Origin: Eudorina sp. 2006-703-Eu-15
Lineage: Eukaryota; Chlorophyta; Chlorophyceae; Chlamydomonadales; Volvocaceae
NCBI GenBank assembly: GCA_003117195.1
Contig: BDSI01000065.1
Coordinates: forward strand, 31,001 to 95,000
Direction: 5' to 3'
DNA length: 64,000 nucleotides
Within the stretch, counting starts at the first letter, position 1, and each line of letters opens with the position of its first letter. This document shows positions 13,042 to 25,900 of the stretch, one piece after another. The position numbers and the translations under genes were made by a program. The notes under the pieces were generated by a model that worked only from the letters and a program-made list of their open reading frames with translations, did no database searches and was not told the DNA's origin.

Positions 13042-13945
13042 CGGGTGTTACAGGAGTAGTCCCGTCGAGCGACAACGCACCAGAAATTCTCGGTGGCAAC
13101 TACCATAACGTCGCGGAACCGCGAAGGGGGACCAAAACCGCCAACACAACCGCTTACAACGCATCCAGCGGCGCCCAGCCCGACTGCCGATGGGGCTAAG
13201 TAATAAGGCGGTACAGCACCAGCAGCGGCGAACCGGATGAGCAATTGAGCATAACGAGATTGAGCACGTGTGGAGTAGGAGAATGAAGTTGGCCACCATC
13301 ACCCCTTAACCCTTCCCCACCCCGCCCATGCTCGCTGGACGTCTTGGATCTTGATTTGCTTGCATGTCGAATGGCCCGCGCGGGGACCGGGCGCCGAATT
13401 CGAATGAATTACGTTACAGCCGTGCGCCCCGCAGGTCATCATCGATGATGTGGGTGTGCGTGTTTGCCGTCCCAACAGGGCATGCTGCAATCCATTCAGT
13501 TCAACAGCAAAGCGTCCGCGTGCTGCCATTGCGTGAGAGTAACGGTGTCCACTCAGACAGGAGGTATGTACTGCAACCGCAACATGTGTCTCTCCTTTGC
13601 AAGCTGCCACGCACGCAGCGCACAGCACATTATTATTACGATGTACCAACTAACGCAGCAGATCATCGGCATTACATACAATCAATCAGCTTGACCATCG
13701 CTCGCTCGGGAGACATACACGGGGTGGCTCCCCACCAATCAAGCCCCCTACGTATGGACCTAACGCAAAACCAGATACAATGCATCGAAAACAATGTATG
13801 ATCATCCAGGTACTAGGCAAGGTGATCGCTCATCGGGGACGAAAAAAACGCAAGCAAGTGGCTTGCAACGGCACATCGCAACTCCTATGATACTCCTACG
13901 ATACTCCAAACAAACACAACACCCCACACAGAGGCCTGCGCGTTC

Positions 13946-14205
13946 TTACAAAGTCGCCCGCATCTTCTGCGCCCATTGGCGCATATAGGGCGACGGGCTG
14001 CCCCAGGGAATCTGCGGAGACACGACGTCGTTCTGATACTGCAGCTCGTCCAGGAGGTTGACCTGCCTGGGCGGGCGCTGTCAGCAGCGGACGCGCCCGG
14101 TTGATCCAGTCGCGCAGCCATGGCGAGGGGCTGGCCCAGGGGCTGGAGCGGGACAGCTGGTCATTGTTGTAATCCGCGTTCGACGTTGGGGGCTCTGCTG
14201 CTTGC
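13946..14205 (-). pseudogene. Orphan or broken C-terminal coding fragment with a repeated PWxSPSP motif
   Basis: A minus-strand terminal exon, 14062 down to the TAA at 13946, encodes 38 residues beginning VNLLDELQYQNDVVS and containing PWGSPSPYMRQW. It follows a good acceptor. Immediately upstream (14063 to about 14205) a second open stretch encodes DYNNDQLSRSSPWASPSPWL followed by RDWINRAR, clearly related to the first. The two stretches are offset by one base with no room for an intron between them, so this is either a decayed gene end, a sequencing indel, or a terminal exon whose upstream exons I cannot find. I do not recognise the family. Confidence 0.4.
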
Positions 14206-15046
14206 CACAAGCCTGTCAAGCTACAACACAATTCGATTCACCATATGCGTGCGGCTCCTGTCGCTACCTTTAAATACATTGAATTTTTTTATCTACATGT
14301 CGGGCCACAACGTTTGAAGCAAAGCCGGGCAGCGGTTATGCGGCGACCCTGGCTTTCGGGACGAGGCGCCCCGAGGCGCCCTGCCCACCTGAGGCACCCT
14401 TTGAGCCTGGCTGTCTGGCTGTCTTCGCCCCCGAAGCGAGGTCCCATCTCGAATATCAACCTGCCCCGTTGATTGCTTGCCCGATCGGTGGTTGGCCAAG
14501 AATGGTCATCCAGATGACGTCGCCCGCCGTCAGCCGCGTGGTAGCTCGGGCTGAGGCGCGGCCATGTGGCCGCAGCTGGTAGGGACACGGACCGCGAGGT
14601 ACCCAGCATGACTGGGGGGGATGGTGGCCCTGTCGGCGGTCACTGGGTCACCGCTGTGCAGACAATTGCCAGGTAGGCCCTAAAGGTGTCAGGGGCGACT
14701 GTGCTCTTGAGCCGCCAGAGGGACCATCGCTGGCTGTGAGGGTCGAATGCGGCTTTGGAACTGGCTGGTGCGGCGGGGTCGGACCCAAGTGAAGCCCATG
14801 CATCCGTTCTTGCGGTTGACAGACTGCTGTCTGGCCGCAGCGCTCCCGCGGGTGAGAGTAAGCAGCGACCGACAGCGAGCACTACGACTGTGAGCCCTTC
14901 CCATCCCCGCCGTGCCGCCTCCCAGCCTCAACAGAGGACGGACCCAGTCCCAGTTTCCCTTACCCATGAGCACGTGCGCGCTTCACGCTTCCTCGCGTGT
15001 TTGTCTCCTGGTCAGACCTTCCCCACCTCGTAGTCCCCACCTTTGA

Positions 15047-15091
15047 CGGCAGCAGTGCAAATTGAATATGTCTATCAATTTCCTACACCCC
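15047..15091 (-). repeat. Copy of the TATAGGAAATTGG short dispersed repeat
   Basis: The reverse complement reads TAGGAAATTGATAGACATA and, further on, CACTGCTGCC, matching both conserved blocks of the family. This is the only copy found outside a gene. Confidence 0.6.
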
Positions 15092-15129
15092 ACCCTTGAA
15101 GCGCATTAGTAGCGCAGATGAGCAGACGA

Positions 15130-15183
15130 GAAGCGGCAGGGCTCGAACCTGCTATCCCTTAAGGGACACTGCCAACGCGCTTC
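15130..15183 (-). other. tRNA-like fold lacking a D arm
   Basis: On the minus strand GAAGCG and CGCTTC can form an acceptor-like stem around a good T arm (GCAGG, TTCGAGC, CCTGC). The middle is TCCCTTAAGGGA. The total is about 54 nt, too short for a normal tRNA, and no D arm is visible. It is probably a tRNA pseudogene or the head of a tRNA-derived SINE. Confidence 0.35.
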
Positions 15184-15925
15184 ATGTATCGCCGTCATGC
15201 TGCATGTGCGTCCGCTCTCGGTCCAGGCGCCCTCGCGCAGCCGCCGCGTCTTTGTTGCGTCCCCCACAACAGCCGCTCGCACGTTGCCGAGCCGCTGCAA
15301 ACCTGACAGAAAGCGAGGTCACAGATGCTGCGACGATGCGGCTGTGGTCGGAGGCTCCACTTGTGCCGCTTGGCGCCAAGCGGCACTAACGCCATCGCCA
15401 CAGCTTGCTGTGGCGCACATACTTGGTAACTAGAAGTGCACCCGCCAGCAGTGGCTGCTGGCGCGATAGAGTTAACGCAGCCGCTGGTAGGGATACGTCA
15501 ATAAATAGAGATCTGTCGCTCTATGGGGCGCCGCGACAACTAGCGTGGACTTGCGTCGATTTTTCAGCAGGTGCCAGCGCGTGTGTGTGCCTCGTGTCCC
15601 TAAGGTGCGTCCCTACAAGAGAGCTCCTCTTGACTTCAGCGAATGACTCCTCAGGTAAATTTTCCCTTGCAATTGCTAAGCGCAAATTTAAGGGCGTTAA
15701 CAGTAAAATTTGAAGACAACACAATTGGTGGTGATCTACGTACATTTTGAAGATAAATCATGAACTTGAAGGGGCTGTTCATCATTGAGGCTTTGAAGGA
15801 CGCCGCCGTACGGCGGACTGGTTTGTCCTCGGGCAGTCCAATTTTTCCACGGTCCACATTTACAAATCTTTCCTAGGTGGTCAATAGTGTTCAGTGCTTT
15901 GCTTGTTTAACCTTCTTAGTTTAAG

Positions 15926-16695
15926 ATGGCCTCGCTCATGCGGTCTCAGGCGCTTCTGCGCGCGTGCCCACAACGCTGCGCGTTCACGCCCGTGAGGCCC
16001 ACCTTTGGTACGTTTTTAGCAACTTAACCTTCAGGATCAGATTTGGTTTACAAAATGGCTGCGTGTTTGCTGAACGTCTATGTGGCTGCGCTGGTTTGCC
16101 GTTCTCCTGCGCAGCTCCGGTGAGCCGGCCAGTGGTTGAGCGTGGCAGCCTGGTTGTTGTGGCTGCTGAGGGCAAGAAGGACCAAAAGAAGAAGATGCCC
16201 AGCCCGGTTAAGCGTGCTCTGCTGGCGGAGGAGCGCCGTATGTATAACAAGGGCCGCAAGTCTGCTTGCGCCACTCGTGTCAAGAAGGTATGTATTAAAC
16301 TTTTGCAAGGGGCTTGAGATGTGTCAATTTGGAGCTTGAGGCTGGACTCCGGGGAATTGTGGCCGTTCTGGGTGCAGGTCATGAAGCTGGCGGAGACCTT
16401 GATGGCCACCGCGGACGCTAAGTCGGAGGAGCAGGTGAAGGCCCTGGAGAAGCTGGTTGCGGAGGCGTACCAGGAAATTGACAAGGCGGTTGTGAAGGGC
16501 ATTCTTCACGAGAACACTGCCGCGCGCAAGAAGGCTCGCTGCGCGCGCTACAAGAAGCAGGTGCTTATGTTCTCTGGGCTCTACACGCCAGCTGCGGACA
16601 GCCCAGACTTCGCCCGCTTCCAGAAGCTGCAGGCGAAGGCGGCCGACGTGAAGGCCAAGGAGGCCACGCAGAAGCCCAAGGCTGCGGCGGCGTAA
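15926..16695 (+). CDS. PRPS20: Plastid ribosomal protein bS20 (nuclear-encoded)
   Basis: Small-subunit protein of the chloroplast ribosome, binding 16S rRNA. Three exons, 15926-16007, 16115-16287 and 16378-16695, join in frame to 190 residues. Residues 1 to about 45 form an Arg/Ala/Ser-rich plastid transit peptide ([18 protein letters not shown]). The mature part begins near [19 protein letters not shown] and continues with [18 protein letters not shown], then [19 protein letters not shown], the characteristic bS20 helices. The C-terminal tail after about residue 160 is Ala/Lys-rich, longer than in bacteria. The start is the first ATG after an AT-rich leader. Splice sites are canonical (gtacgt, gtatgt donors). 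TGTAA follows at 16784. Confidence 0.93.
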
Positions 16696-16783
16696 ATTCT
16701 GCCTCGCGCAGCAAGCAGGGGAGCGTAGGAGATGGCGGGGAACGGAGGTCCTGTGGAGGTGGGGCATGGGGGTATGCCCCATG

Positions 16784-16788
16784 TGTAA
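16784..16788 (+). terminator. TGTAA polyadenylation signal of bS20
   Basis: TGTAA lies 89 nt after the bS20 stop codon, at the usual distance for volvocine genes. Confidence 0.75.
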
Positions 16789-19700
16789 GGGCGCTTCTTA
16801 CTCCTGAGCCGCGGTTTGACCCACATCGGGGCGTTTGACAGTTTTCCCGGGTTGGTCAAACAGTTCTCGACGGGTCTACAGCGTGTGGGGTTCTGCAGCT
16901 GGCCGGCCGCCGCACTCGGCTGCTGCTTTGTGCGAATGCGCATGCCCTCATACGTCGTCACAGTTGGGAGGGGTACTCCGCACAAGGAATGCAATGTTTG
17001 GTGTTATGAGCGCCTGCGGCTTCTACAAGATGATAGGAGGAGCATGGGCCGCCCTTGACGGTATTTTTGCGGTATTGCTGACGCGGTCGGGGGTTGGTCT
17101 GGGCGCGTGATCTTCTGCTGTGACTCCGAGGAGATCAGCGCTCAACCACGGCAGTACCCGGCCGGCGGCGAATGGTGCGGCTCTCGGGCAGCGTGGTCGG
17201 GATTTTTGTAGCCGCGCGACCACCGCAAGGCGGCGGCTTAGCGGTCCTAGACGAGATCGTGCGGAGTGATAATGGTGTGTAAGGAGCCACACTTTTTACC
17301 GGCGGCGCAGGGGATACCTCGGGCCAGGGTCGGGATTTTCTACCACCGCTTGTCTGACACAACGGTTGGATACCGAAGTGGATCATCTTGTCAGCAGTAT
17401 CCGCGGGGACCGTCACAGAGGGGGGTCACGGCCGAACGGCGGTTCACCATGTCATTGGAGCAAGGCCCACCGAAGCGGTTCAGAGGGACGGCAGTGCTAA
17501 GCCGTACGCGGTTGTGGGATACGCCTAAGCATGAGAGGACATTCATGTGCAGTACTTCGGCCCAACCTGTCCCTCTGTACATGCATCAACCGCATCAGGT
17601 TAATCAGCTCCCGAGTATGTTCTATCCAATGACGGCAGGCCAGCCCCGCGGTGCATGTCTTACAATATTCGGCGCGTGTGCAGGAATTCACCAGGAGTCA
17701 TGATCTCCTGTATGTGGTGCACATGCACACTGAACACCGCAGCTACGCAAGCCAAACTGCTGGTCAGTGCAACCCACCCTGATTCGACCGTGTAGTGCAG
17801 CTCATGCACCCACCCGCCCGAGAAGAAAGTACCCATCAGCGCGCAAACAAAGATTGGAAACCCAGATGAAGAATCTTCACCCCTTGAATCTTGCACGGAG
17901 GGCCCATCTGGACATATGGAATGAACGAATTAATGTACGTATAGCCTATTCGACGGACCAACCCACACCGCTCACACAGTTGCCCCCGAGCCTCCACCAC
18001 AGTTGATGTCGCTGCCGCGCCCCCCGTCGCTGCCGTCATCGCACGCCATGACCTCGCTTCAACCCATGTGCAGCCTCTACGCTCCCTGGCGAGGTCACTC
18101 TACGTGGATACATATGAAACATTGAGGGGCCGCAGATTCGCCATTGGACGGCATTCCTAAAATCACCAGCCCAAGCCTCCTCAGTCAAGGCTGTTCCGTA
18201 CATGCAACACGGATCTAAGATGTGGTACCCAAGGCACGTGGCCAGACAGCTGCACCGGGACAAGGGGCCCTTCCGAACACCCAGTGTACGGTATCCCCGG
18301 GCGCACCTGGTACGGCACACGCACAGCCGGTACGGGCTGGGCCGCTCCGGCCCCTCATCGCACACCCCTTGACCGCCCTGCCTCTCACAGCGAGCAACCC
18401 GCCCAAGGGTCCTTCCAGAGATGCAGCCAGCGGTACAACCCGCATCTATACTGCTGCCGTATCGGGATGTACCGCATCTATACTGCTGCCGTATCGGAGT
18501 CCCCCGTGCCGACCGGTCCGTGCACACCTGGACTGCACTGCGTTATGTACGGTCCCAACCGATCCCATCTCAGCTCATCTCCTCCCAAGTCCCCGGGCCC
18601 CAAACTGTCCGACCGCGACGACACGGTACTCCCACCCCTCCGTCCACCTCCACCCGCACACGCACCTCACTCGCCCGCGCGGGGTACCCCATCCATCCTG
18701 TCGGCCGCCAACCCGGACAGACATCACGGCCTCCAGGCGAAGACAACGCACGGGTCGGCATTACCACACGCTACCCCCATTGGTCATTTGGTAAGTATCT
18801 TGGGCCTGGGCGGTTCGGGCGGGTTTCCTATTTGTCACATCAAACTCCCTAAGCCATCAGCCGGGGGCCCGCCCTATAACAATCCAAGGCCAGCCCTGGG
18901 CCCTGCCTCCCTCCAGGAGCCGAGCGGTCCATTCCTTACGCTGATCGCAGCGCCCCGGGTCAGGCACTCAATGACCCCCTCGCATTAAAACCCTGGCGGT
19001 TTGATGCGTAGTGCACAGGTGCGGAGGGCCCGGCCACTGCCTGGGCAGCCGGGCGCATGCCTCGCTCGGGTGTTGTCCTCACCGTCGTGACGTCCTCGTT
19101 CGTTCGCCCTCACATCTTTAGCGTCTCCGAAACCGTTCGCCCTCCTGCCGTTGCCCCCCGTGCTCTTGCGCGGCTGCTGCGCTGCGGATGCCACTGCTGC
19201 AGATGCGGATGCCGATGCGTCGTTCCCGGGCCGAGGGCTGCTACTGCTTAGGGCAGCAGCCGCTCGTCAACCTGCTGCCACTGCTATACGGCTATCGCTG
19301 TTCTTGCTGCTGCTCTTGCTGCTGATGCTGATGCTCCTGCTCCTACTGTTGTTACGACTGCTGACACGACTGCTCGGTGGACCCTGTTGATTAGCTCCAT
19401 CGCAGCGGCCTCCAGTCCAGGCGGCACGCCGTCATCGGCTGCCGTACAGTGTCCTCATGCATCCACCCCTGGAGTCATCATCAATATCATCATCATCATC
19501 AGCATGACCATCAACGTCATCATCGTGCTGGGGTTGAGATCAGATGGTGGGAATTTGCGCTGCACGGCAACATCCGATTCCACAATGCTTCCCCCTCAGC
19601 CATGATCCCGGAGCCCTATATCCTGGGACCTGTACCAGTGCCAGACACAGCGACACAGCCATACGTCTTGTCGTGTACTGCATTGTCCGTACGCTTCTGG

Positions 19701-19919
19701 TACGGCATCGTACCGCACGCTGCGACACCGTACACCCGCACCCAGCTTTCGATCCGCAGTCCTCCGCAGCGGCGGCGGTCCCGTTAACACACGCTTGGGC
19801 TCAGCGGTCCAGGAATAATTTTACTTTCTTTCTTTGATGTAGTGCATGCGTGTGTCTGGGCTGTCTACCAGGATAATCCCCAAGTGCCGCAGTCGCCGCC
19901 ATCCCGCCGGGCCCTCGTC
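16789..19919. other. Intergenic stretch, no supported gene
   Basis: Overlapping GC-rich frames (for example 18222-18794) lack domain signatures and splice logic. Seen here: a 30-bp direct duplication near 18440-18500 (CATCTATACTGCTGCCGTAT), a Leu/CTG-rich simple stretch near 19310-19370, an ATCATC stretch near 19480, and frequent GTACGG words. Part of 19000-19900 could be the 3' UTR, or an unrecognised last exon, of the F-box gene, because no TGTAA was found for that gene. Confidence 0.45.
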
Positions 19920-22900
19920 TCACCTGCGGTACAGCACCTCGAGGTCGGGCCTGCTGGCGGCGCTCAGCAGGGTCCGCAGGTTGTGCAGGGAGATGGACGA
20001 GCAGTCCTGCAGCTCCATGTACTCCAGGGAGGGGCAGAAGGCCAGCAGCGCCGCCAGGGTGCGTGTGTCGATGAGCGGGCAGTCCACGAAGGAGACGCGC
20101 TCCAGGCGCGCCAGGTCGCGGATGGACAGGATGAAGCCGATGTCTTGTGGTGGTGTGGTGTGGTGTGGTGTGGTGTGGGGGAGGGCAGAAACGAAAGGAA
20201 AGGAGGCGGGGGCAGAAACGCTAGGAAGGAAGGATAAGGATGTAGGGTTTTGGGTTTAAGAGAGCGAGGGGTACGTCCGGTTGACAGAGGACCGCGGGTG
20301 GGTGGCGCGGGGGGGTGATTCGGTAACAGATCAGTCAACGGTCCACGGCTCCACGCCCAGCTCACATCCGTACTATTTCCGTACAATGCCGTACACAGCC
20401 TCACCCGTCACGTGCGGACACTTGACCAGGTCGATCCGCGTGAGGGCGGTGTGCGCCGCCGCGAACCGCACCCAGCCGGTGTCCGACACCGAGTCGGACG
20501 CCTCCAGGCGGAACGTCTCCAGGCGGCGCAGCGAGCTGAGGCAGGCCAGGCCTTCGTCGCTGATGGCCCCCGAGGGGCTGTTCCACAGAAACAGATTCAC
20601 CAGCCCGGTCTGCAGCCATGGGTACGGGGGGTGGGTGGGCGGTGACCGATGAGAGGGACGAGTTGGAAACGGCCCAGAGAGAAAGCTGGAGGGGAGAGGG
20701 GACAAAAGGGGTGTGGCATGAGCGATCACACGCCGCATTTGCCGTGGGCATGCGCAGATCACTGATTTGCCGTCGACAGGGGGGTGAAAAAGGAACAGCC
20801 CAGACACGTCGACCGGGGGCTGTGGCACGCATGGGGGCACGCAGGCTGGGGGTTGGGTGGGCAAGCAGCGCTGCACCCAACCGACCCCGCGCGGGCCCCG
20901 GCCCAACCAAACACCGCACCCCAAACGGCACCTTTCCCCTCCTCTCCCCCTAATACATTCGAGTCTCTATCAGATATTCGCTCTGGCAGCAGCGCAGTAT
21001 AATTATGTCCACCAATTTCCTATACCCTCTCGCCCCCTCACCAGCTCCGCGATGTGCCTGAGGCCGCTGTCTGCCGCATCGCAGGACAGCGCCTTCAGTG
21101 AGGGGAAGGTGGCCCGCAAGTGGGTCTCCGACAGGATGTTGTGGCTGACCAGCTTCGTGATGGAGGGCAGCGCGGGGGGAGGGTCCTGCGGCGGGGAGCG
21201 GCGCGGCGAATGCATGGCGGGACCCCCCCCGCACACACACACACCGGGGAAGAGGACGAACGAGGCGGGGGAAGTGCGGTGAATCGGTGCCGGTATCGGT
21301 ATCGTGTTTTGGTAACAGATGACAGACAAACCCGGTGCGGGGTAAGTGGAAAAAGCCCACTAGCCCAGGACGCAGAGTTAAGATGCCCAATATCAACAGG
21401 TGTGCTTGCCTGCGCTGCTCCTTTGGAGGGTGGGGGCAAGGGGTTGGATCGCGCACCATCCAACGGGAACCGACGCGGTCGGTCGTATGCGATCGCATGG
21501 CCCCACCCCAACACAACACAACGCCCCTAAACCCTTCTTCTCCACACGCCCCGCTCAAGTCCAGCACGCCGCCCCTCCTCCTCCCCCCCAACCATCAGCC
21601 GACCCGCCCTTCCGCCACAACCACCAACCAACCACATCCCCTCCGCTGTCCTCCCGAAAACCCCACCTCGCCCCACCCTCCTTCCTAGGGTGTTTAGAGA
21701 AGAGACCCTTCCTGGGTATGTCTGGGCGTTGTTTTCACTTGCACACCCCACCCCACCCCATCCCATCCCACCCCACCCACCCCACCCCACCCCACCCCAC
21801 CCCACCCCACCCCACCCCACCCACCCACCCCCCTGTTTATTTCGTTTTTGAATTAACCCCATAACACCCCACCCCCACCTGCGCTCCCCCGCCCCCCACC
21901 CCACCCCCACCTGCCCCTCCCGCCCCCACCCAACCGCCCACCAGCTCCGAAGCCTTGGCCACCGGCTCCAGGTTGAGGTCCCCCACGCCCAGGTGCACCA
22001 GCCCCGGCAGCGCCGCGAACCGCTGCAGCTCCCCCACGTTGATGTCCACCCGCTGTATGTCCACGTGGGTCAGACCCGTCATGCCCGTGACCCAGTCCAG
22101 CAGCGCGGCCTTGCCCTCGAAGATGTTGCTGAGGACCTGGGGGCCGAGGGTGGGTACAGGAAATGGGTAGGCATACAGTGTTGGTAGACGATCGGTATTG
22201 GTAGACAGCAGACATACGGTGTTCAAATTGCGCTACGACTGCTGTCACAGCAGAGGTCCGGTGAAGGATCCACTGGGAGAGGGGGTGTGCGTGTGAGCGT
22301 AAGGGGGAGGGGTGGCGGGATGAGCCTGGTGCTCGTGTGTATCTACTACCAACACGGGGTGTATCTGTACTAGACATGGTGTGCAAGGGGACCGGGCCGC
22401 GAGACCCGGGCGCTCGCACAGTTCCGCTCGGACCACGATGTCGTACCTGCTCCGTAAGTTGCAACTGATGTACGAACGCTGCATCCACGTTCTGTATCGC
22501 CGCCGCCGCGGCCGCGGCCGCCGCCCCCAGCATCGCTACGTCATCGCCGCCGCCGCCACCGCCTCCTTCGCCGCCATCAGCGCCCGCCGCCGCTGCCCCG
22601 CCGGGCCCGCCGCCGCCATTCGCGGCCGCCGCCTCGGCGGCCGCCGCAACCGCGTGCTGTAGCAGGTTCAGGTTAGCTACGGCCGCTGCGGCGGCCGCCG
22701 CCTCCGCCGCTGCCATGATGGGGTTTAGACCCGGCGGGGGCCCGCCGGCCGGGGCTGCCGCCTGCGTCACATTTCGACAGCGCCCGGCATCGGTGACGCG
22801 GCTCATAGCATCGGGCAGTAAGGAAACCCATACCGAACCGTACACTTGTTGCTGGTTGGTCGTTGGTCGTTGGCTGCCAACCGCCAACAGCCGACACATA

Positions 22901-25900
22901 TTTGGAAAGAAACAGAAGTGGATTGGAGGAAGCGTGAAATCCCGCAGGCAGGCCGGGGTTCAAGTCGGATGGGTTCAAGAGAGGTAGCAACGGAAAGAAA
23001 GAAGGGTGGTGGGAACGGAAAGGAAGAAGGGGTGGTAGGCATGGAAGCGAGGGGAGGAAGGGGGGGCCATCTTGTGCATCGCGATACTCCCACACGCACA
23101 CCCACACCCACACCCACACGCACACGCACACGAACCTGATTGTGGTGCCCCAACCCGCCACCGCCGCCACCGCCACCCGCCGGGCCCGCGCCGCCGCCAC
23201 CGTGCGGCGCGAGCCCGCCGTGTCCCCCGCCGTGTCCTCCGCCGTGTCCTCCGCCGTGTCCCCCGCCGTGTCCCCCGCCGTGTCCCCCGCCGTGCCCTCC
23301 CCCGGGCCCCAATCCGTTTATGTGGTCCGCCACCTCCAACGTGTAATCCGACCAGACCATGACGCTGCGGAGGCTGGTCAGGCTCGTCAGCTGGGTGACC
23401 TGTGGGGCCCCGGGGTGAGGGGTCCCCGGGCAGGAACGGCAGGGAGGGTGTTGGAAATTGGTAGATACATCGAAGCAAAAGGGAGGGAGGGAAAGCGGGG
23501 CGAGAGGGAAAGCGGGGAGGGAGGGACGGAGAGATGTAAAGCCGGGAAGGGAGGGAGCGCAGACAAAGTAGGGGGTTCAAGTATAGCGGCGGCCTGCCGG
23601 TCGGGGAATTTGTGTCGTACACCTCGTACGTCCCGTTGCCGTACCTGCCGTAGCGCCTGCCCGTAGTCCTCCAGCTCCAGCGCAGTCAGGCGCTTCAGGT
23701 CCGATAGATAGGCCAGAGCGACCTGAGGAGGGCCCCCCAGACGGCCCGAGAGCGGAGGGGCCCGTGAATCAGAGGCGAATCAGAGGCGCAATGCCGTCTT
23801 GTCGCTGGGGCTTGCTGGGGCTTGACCTGGTACCGGTATACGCCGTTGATCCCTTTTTGGGGCCCGCTGTAACGTCCATGAATGCATTCGTTCGCTCAAT
23901 GCAGCGCGAAGAGAGGCGACGCGCGCACATGCCCCCGGCCACCAGTGCGCCGTACCTCGTCGCAGTGTTTGCAGCACTGCACGCGCAGCTTGGAGAGGTC
24001 CGGCAGGCGAGCCAGCACCAGCAGCATCGCGTCGCTCATACACAGCTGGCAGACCTGTGCCCGGGATGGGTTGATGATGTGGGTTGGGGTGGGATATGGG
24101 GTGGTGCGGATGGGGCGGGGTTCGGGCCGAGCTGCGACCTGGCAGAGCCGGCCCTCATCCACCCGGAAGAGTAGAAGCGGTAAAGAAGCAGGGGCACCCA
24201 GGAGGGCACCCGGGAGGGCACCCAGGAGAGCCATGGCGGTCGTCGCCGACTCGAACCAACCCAACAAGAGTCGAGCGGATGCGGCACCGCTGGAACTCAA
24301 GACACCAACCGGGCGGACCCAGATCACCCGACCCAGATCACCCGACCCAGATCACCCGACCCAGATCATCCGACCCAGATCATCAGACCCAGATCACCCA
24401 GAGGCTCGGTTTGCAAGCTCTGTTTGGGCTGGCTCCTGGCTGCGCTCCTGAGGTACGCGGCATTGCCTTCAACTGCCCCCTGAGGACCATCCCGCGCTCC
24501 GGAACCAGCACCGGAACCAGCCCCCGAAACCGTCGAGACCTAGCCGGCGCTCTGTGCCCCTCGTCGCTGCTCGCCTCCGAAACCTCCACCACCCTGCTTG
24601 CAGCCGACCCTGCTCCCAGTCGGCTGTGGGGGACTGGGTCACACAGACCCGGCCCCGGTCGGGACATCCTCCGCCCCGTTTCGGAAAGCCATCCTCCATG
24701 CACTCCTCCTCGCAACAATTCCCTTCACTTTATGTGTACCTACCTTGCTTTAGATTGATTTCCATCCGGTTGTGATTGTGTATCGATTTAATGATTTCGG
24801 CATCCTTATCGTCCAGCCTTTGTCCTCACCACACCCACTCGTGGCCCTGCCCTGCCCTGCCCATCCCAGTCCAGTCCAGTCCAGCCCAGCCCAGCCCAGC
24901 CCAGCCACTCCTCAGCTGCCAGCCCACCTGCGGTATGACCAGCAGGCTGATCCGCGGGCAGGCCAGCGCCAGCGCCGCCACCCCCGCCACCGTGAGCTGC
25001 GTGCAGTTCTCCAGGTTGAGGCTGGTCAGCGACGTCAGGTGCGACAGGTCCTGGAGGGATGGGGGATGGGGCCCGGACCGGGTTGGTTGGCAACCCACGC
25101 CATCAAACGTCAACTGCCAACTGTATGTGGGTCTTCCTGGCAGTTCAGAGGGGGCAGCCGCAGGAAGCCGCTCGAACACATAGCCCCACCTGACAACCCC
25201 GCAATCCCTCTCCCTGCCATTTCTACCAAGTATTAAGTGCCTCTCCCTGCCAGTTTCAATATGTCTAACCATTTCCTACATCCCTTTTCCAGTCCCTCCC
25301 TCCCTCTCTGCCCCTCCCTCCCTCCCTCCCTCCCTCCCTCCCCCCCCTCTCCCTGCCCACCCCTTCCCTCTCCCTGACCCTCCCGCCCTCTCCCTGCCCC
25401 TCCCTCCCTATCGGGGTCCTCTCACGCAAACACGCGCCCCCGCGCCCACACACGCACATGCGCCCACACGCACACCTACTTTGAGCGCCAGCTGCGCGAA
25501 GGTCTGATCCGTGAAGCAGTCCACCTCGGAGGGCTTCATCACCTCGATGTGCTCCAGGGAGGGGAAGCGGCTGTGCAGGTTCCACTGCAGTGCGTCCTCG
25601 CTGTAGGTGGGGTCCAGCTGCGGATGGGAAGGGCCGGCGGGTACCCGGGGGTCGGGACGGACGGGGTGGGGTGGGAAGGGCGGGTTAGGATAGGGTGGGT
25701 AGGGCCGGGGTGTGTTGGGCTGGAGTGGGGTGGGGTGAGGTGGGGAAGGGGAGTGCCTGAGCAGAGTGATTGCAATCGGGTTGAAGGATGGGGCGGAGGG
25801 GCCGTCGCGCTGGGCCCGTACATAAGGAAGGGAAGGCGGGTTCACCGATGTTTACAGGAAGCCAGTTCAATGGGGTAGCTTGCGCGATGATGCACCCCTA

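Larger units (their letters stand above)
10219..13945. other. Intergenic stretch without a supported gene
   Basis: Frames of 100-330 codons occur on both strands (for example 11046-11666 plus and 10004-10990 minus). They overlap one another, show no recognisable domain and have no consistent splice partners, so I treat them as chance frames in GC-rich DNA. Contents noted: an imperfect TGACCC-GGGTCA palindrome at 10954-10989 and the hairpins at 12690-12750 and 12967-13041. Confidence 0.5.
14206..15925. other. Intergenic stretch upstream of the bS20 gene
   Basis: No supported coding sequence. It holds a partial copy of the TATAGGAAATTGG repeat (about 15047-15091, minus) and a tRNA-like fold (15130-15183, minus). 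The last 250 bases before 15926 are AT-rich and probably contain the bS20 promoter and leader. Confidence 0.5.

Noticed and set aside
18222..18988. Pro/Thr/Ser-rich plus-strand frames as a cell-wall (pherophorin-like) exon
   Set aside because: Pro/Ser-rich frames arise easily in this base composition; no signal peptide, Cys pattern or splice logic was found.
21527..21910. Gly/Trp-rich minus-strand frame
   Set aside because: Translation of the CCACC microsatellite.
20143..24054. CRISPR-like interpretation of the minisatellites in the F-box gene introns
   Set aside because: Units are directly adjacent with no unique spacers, and the genome is eukaryotic.
24240..24265. Minus-strand GGTTCGAGTC as a tRNA B box
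   Set aside because: No acceptor or anticodon arm is found around it.
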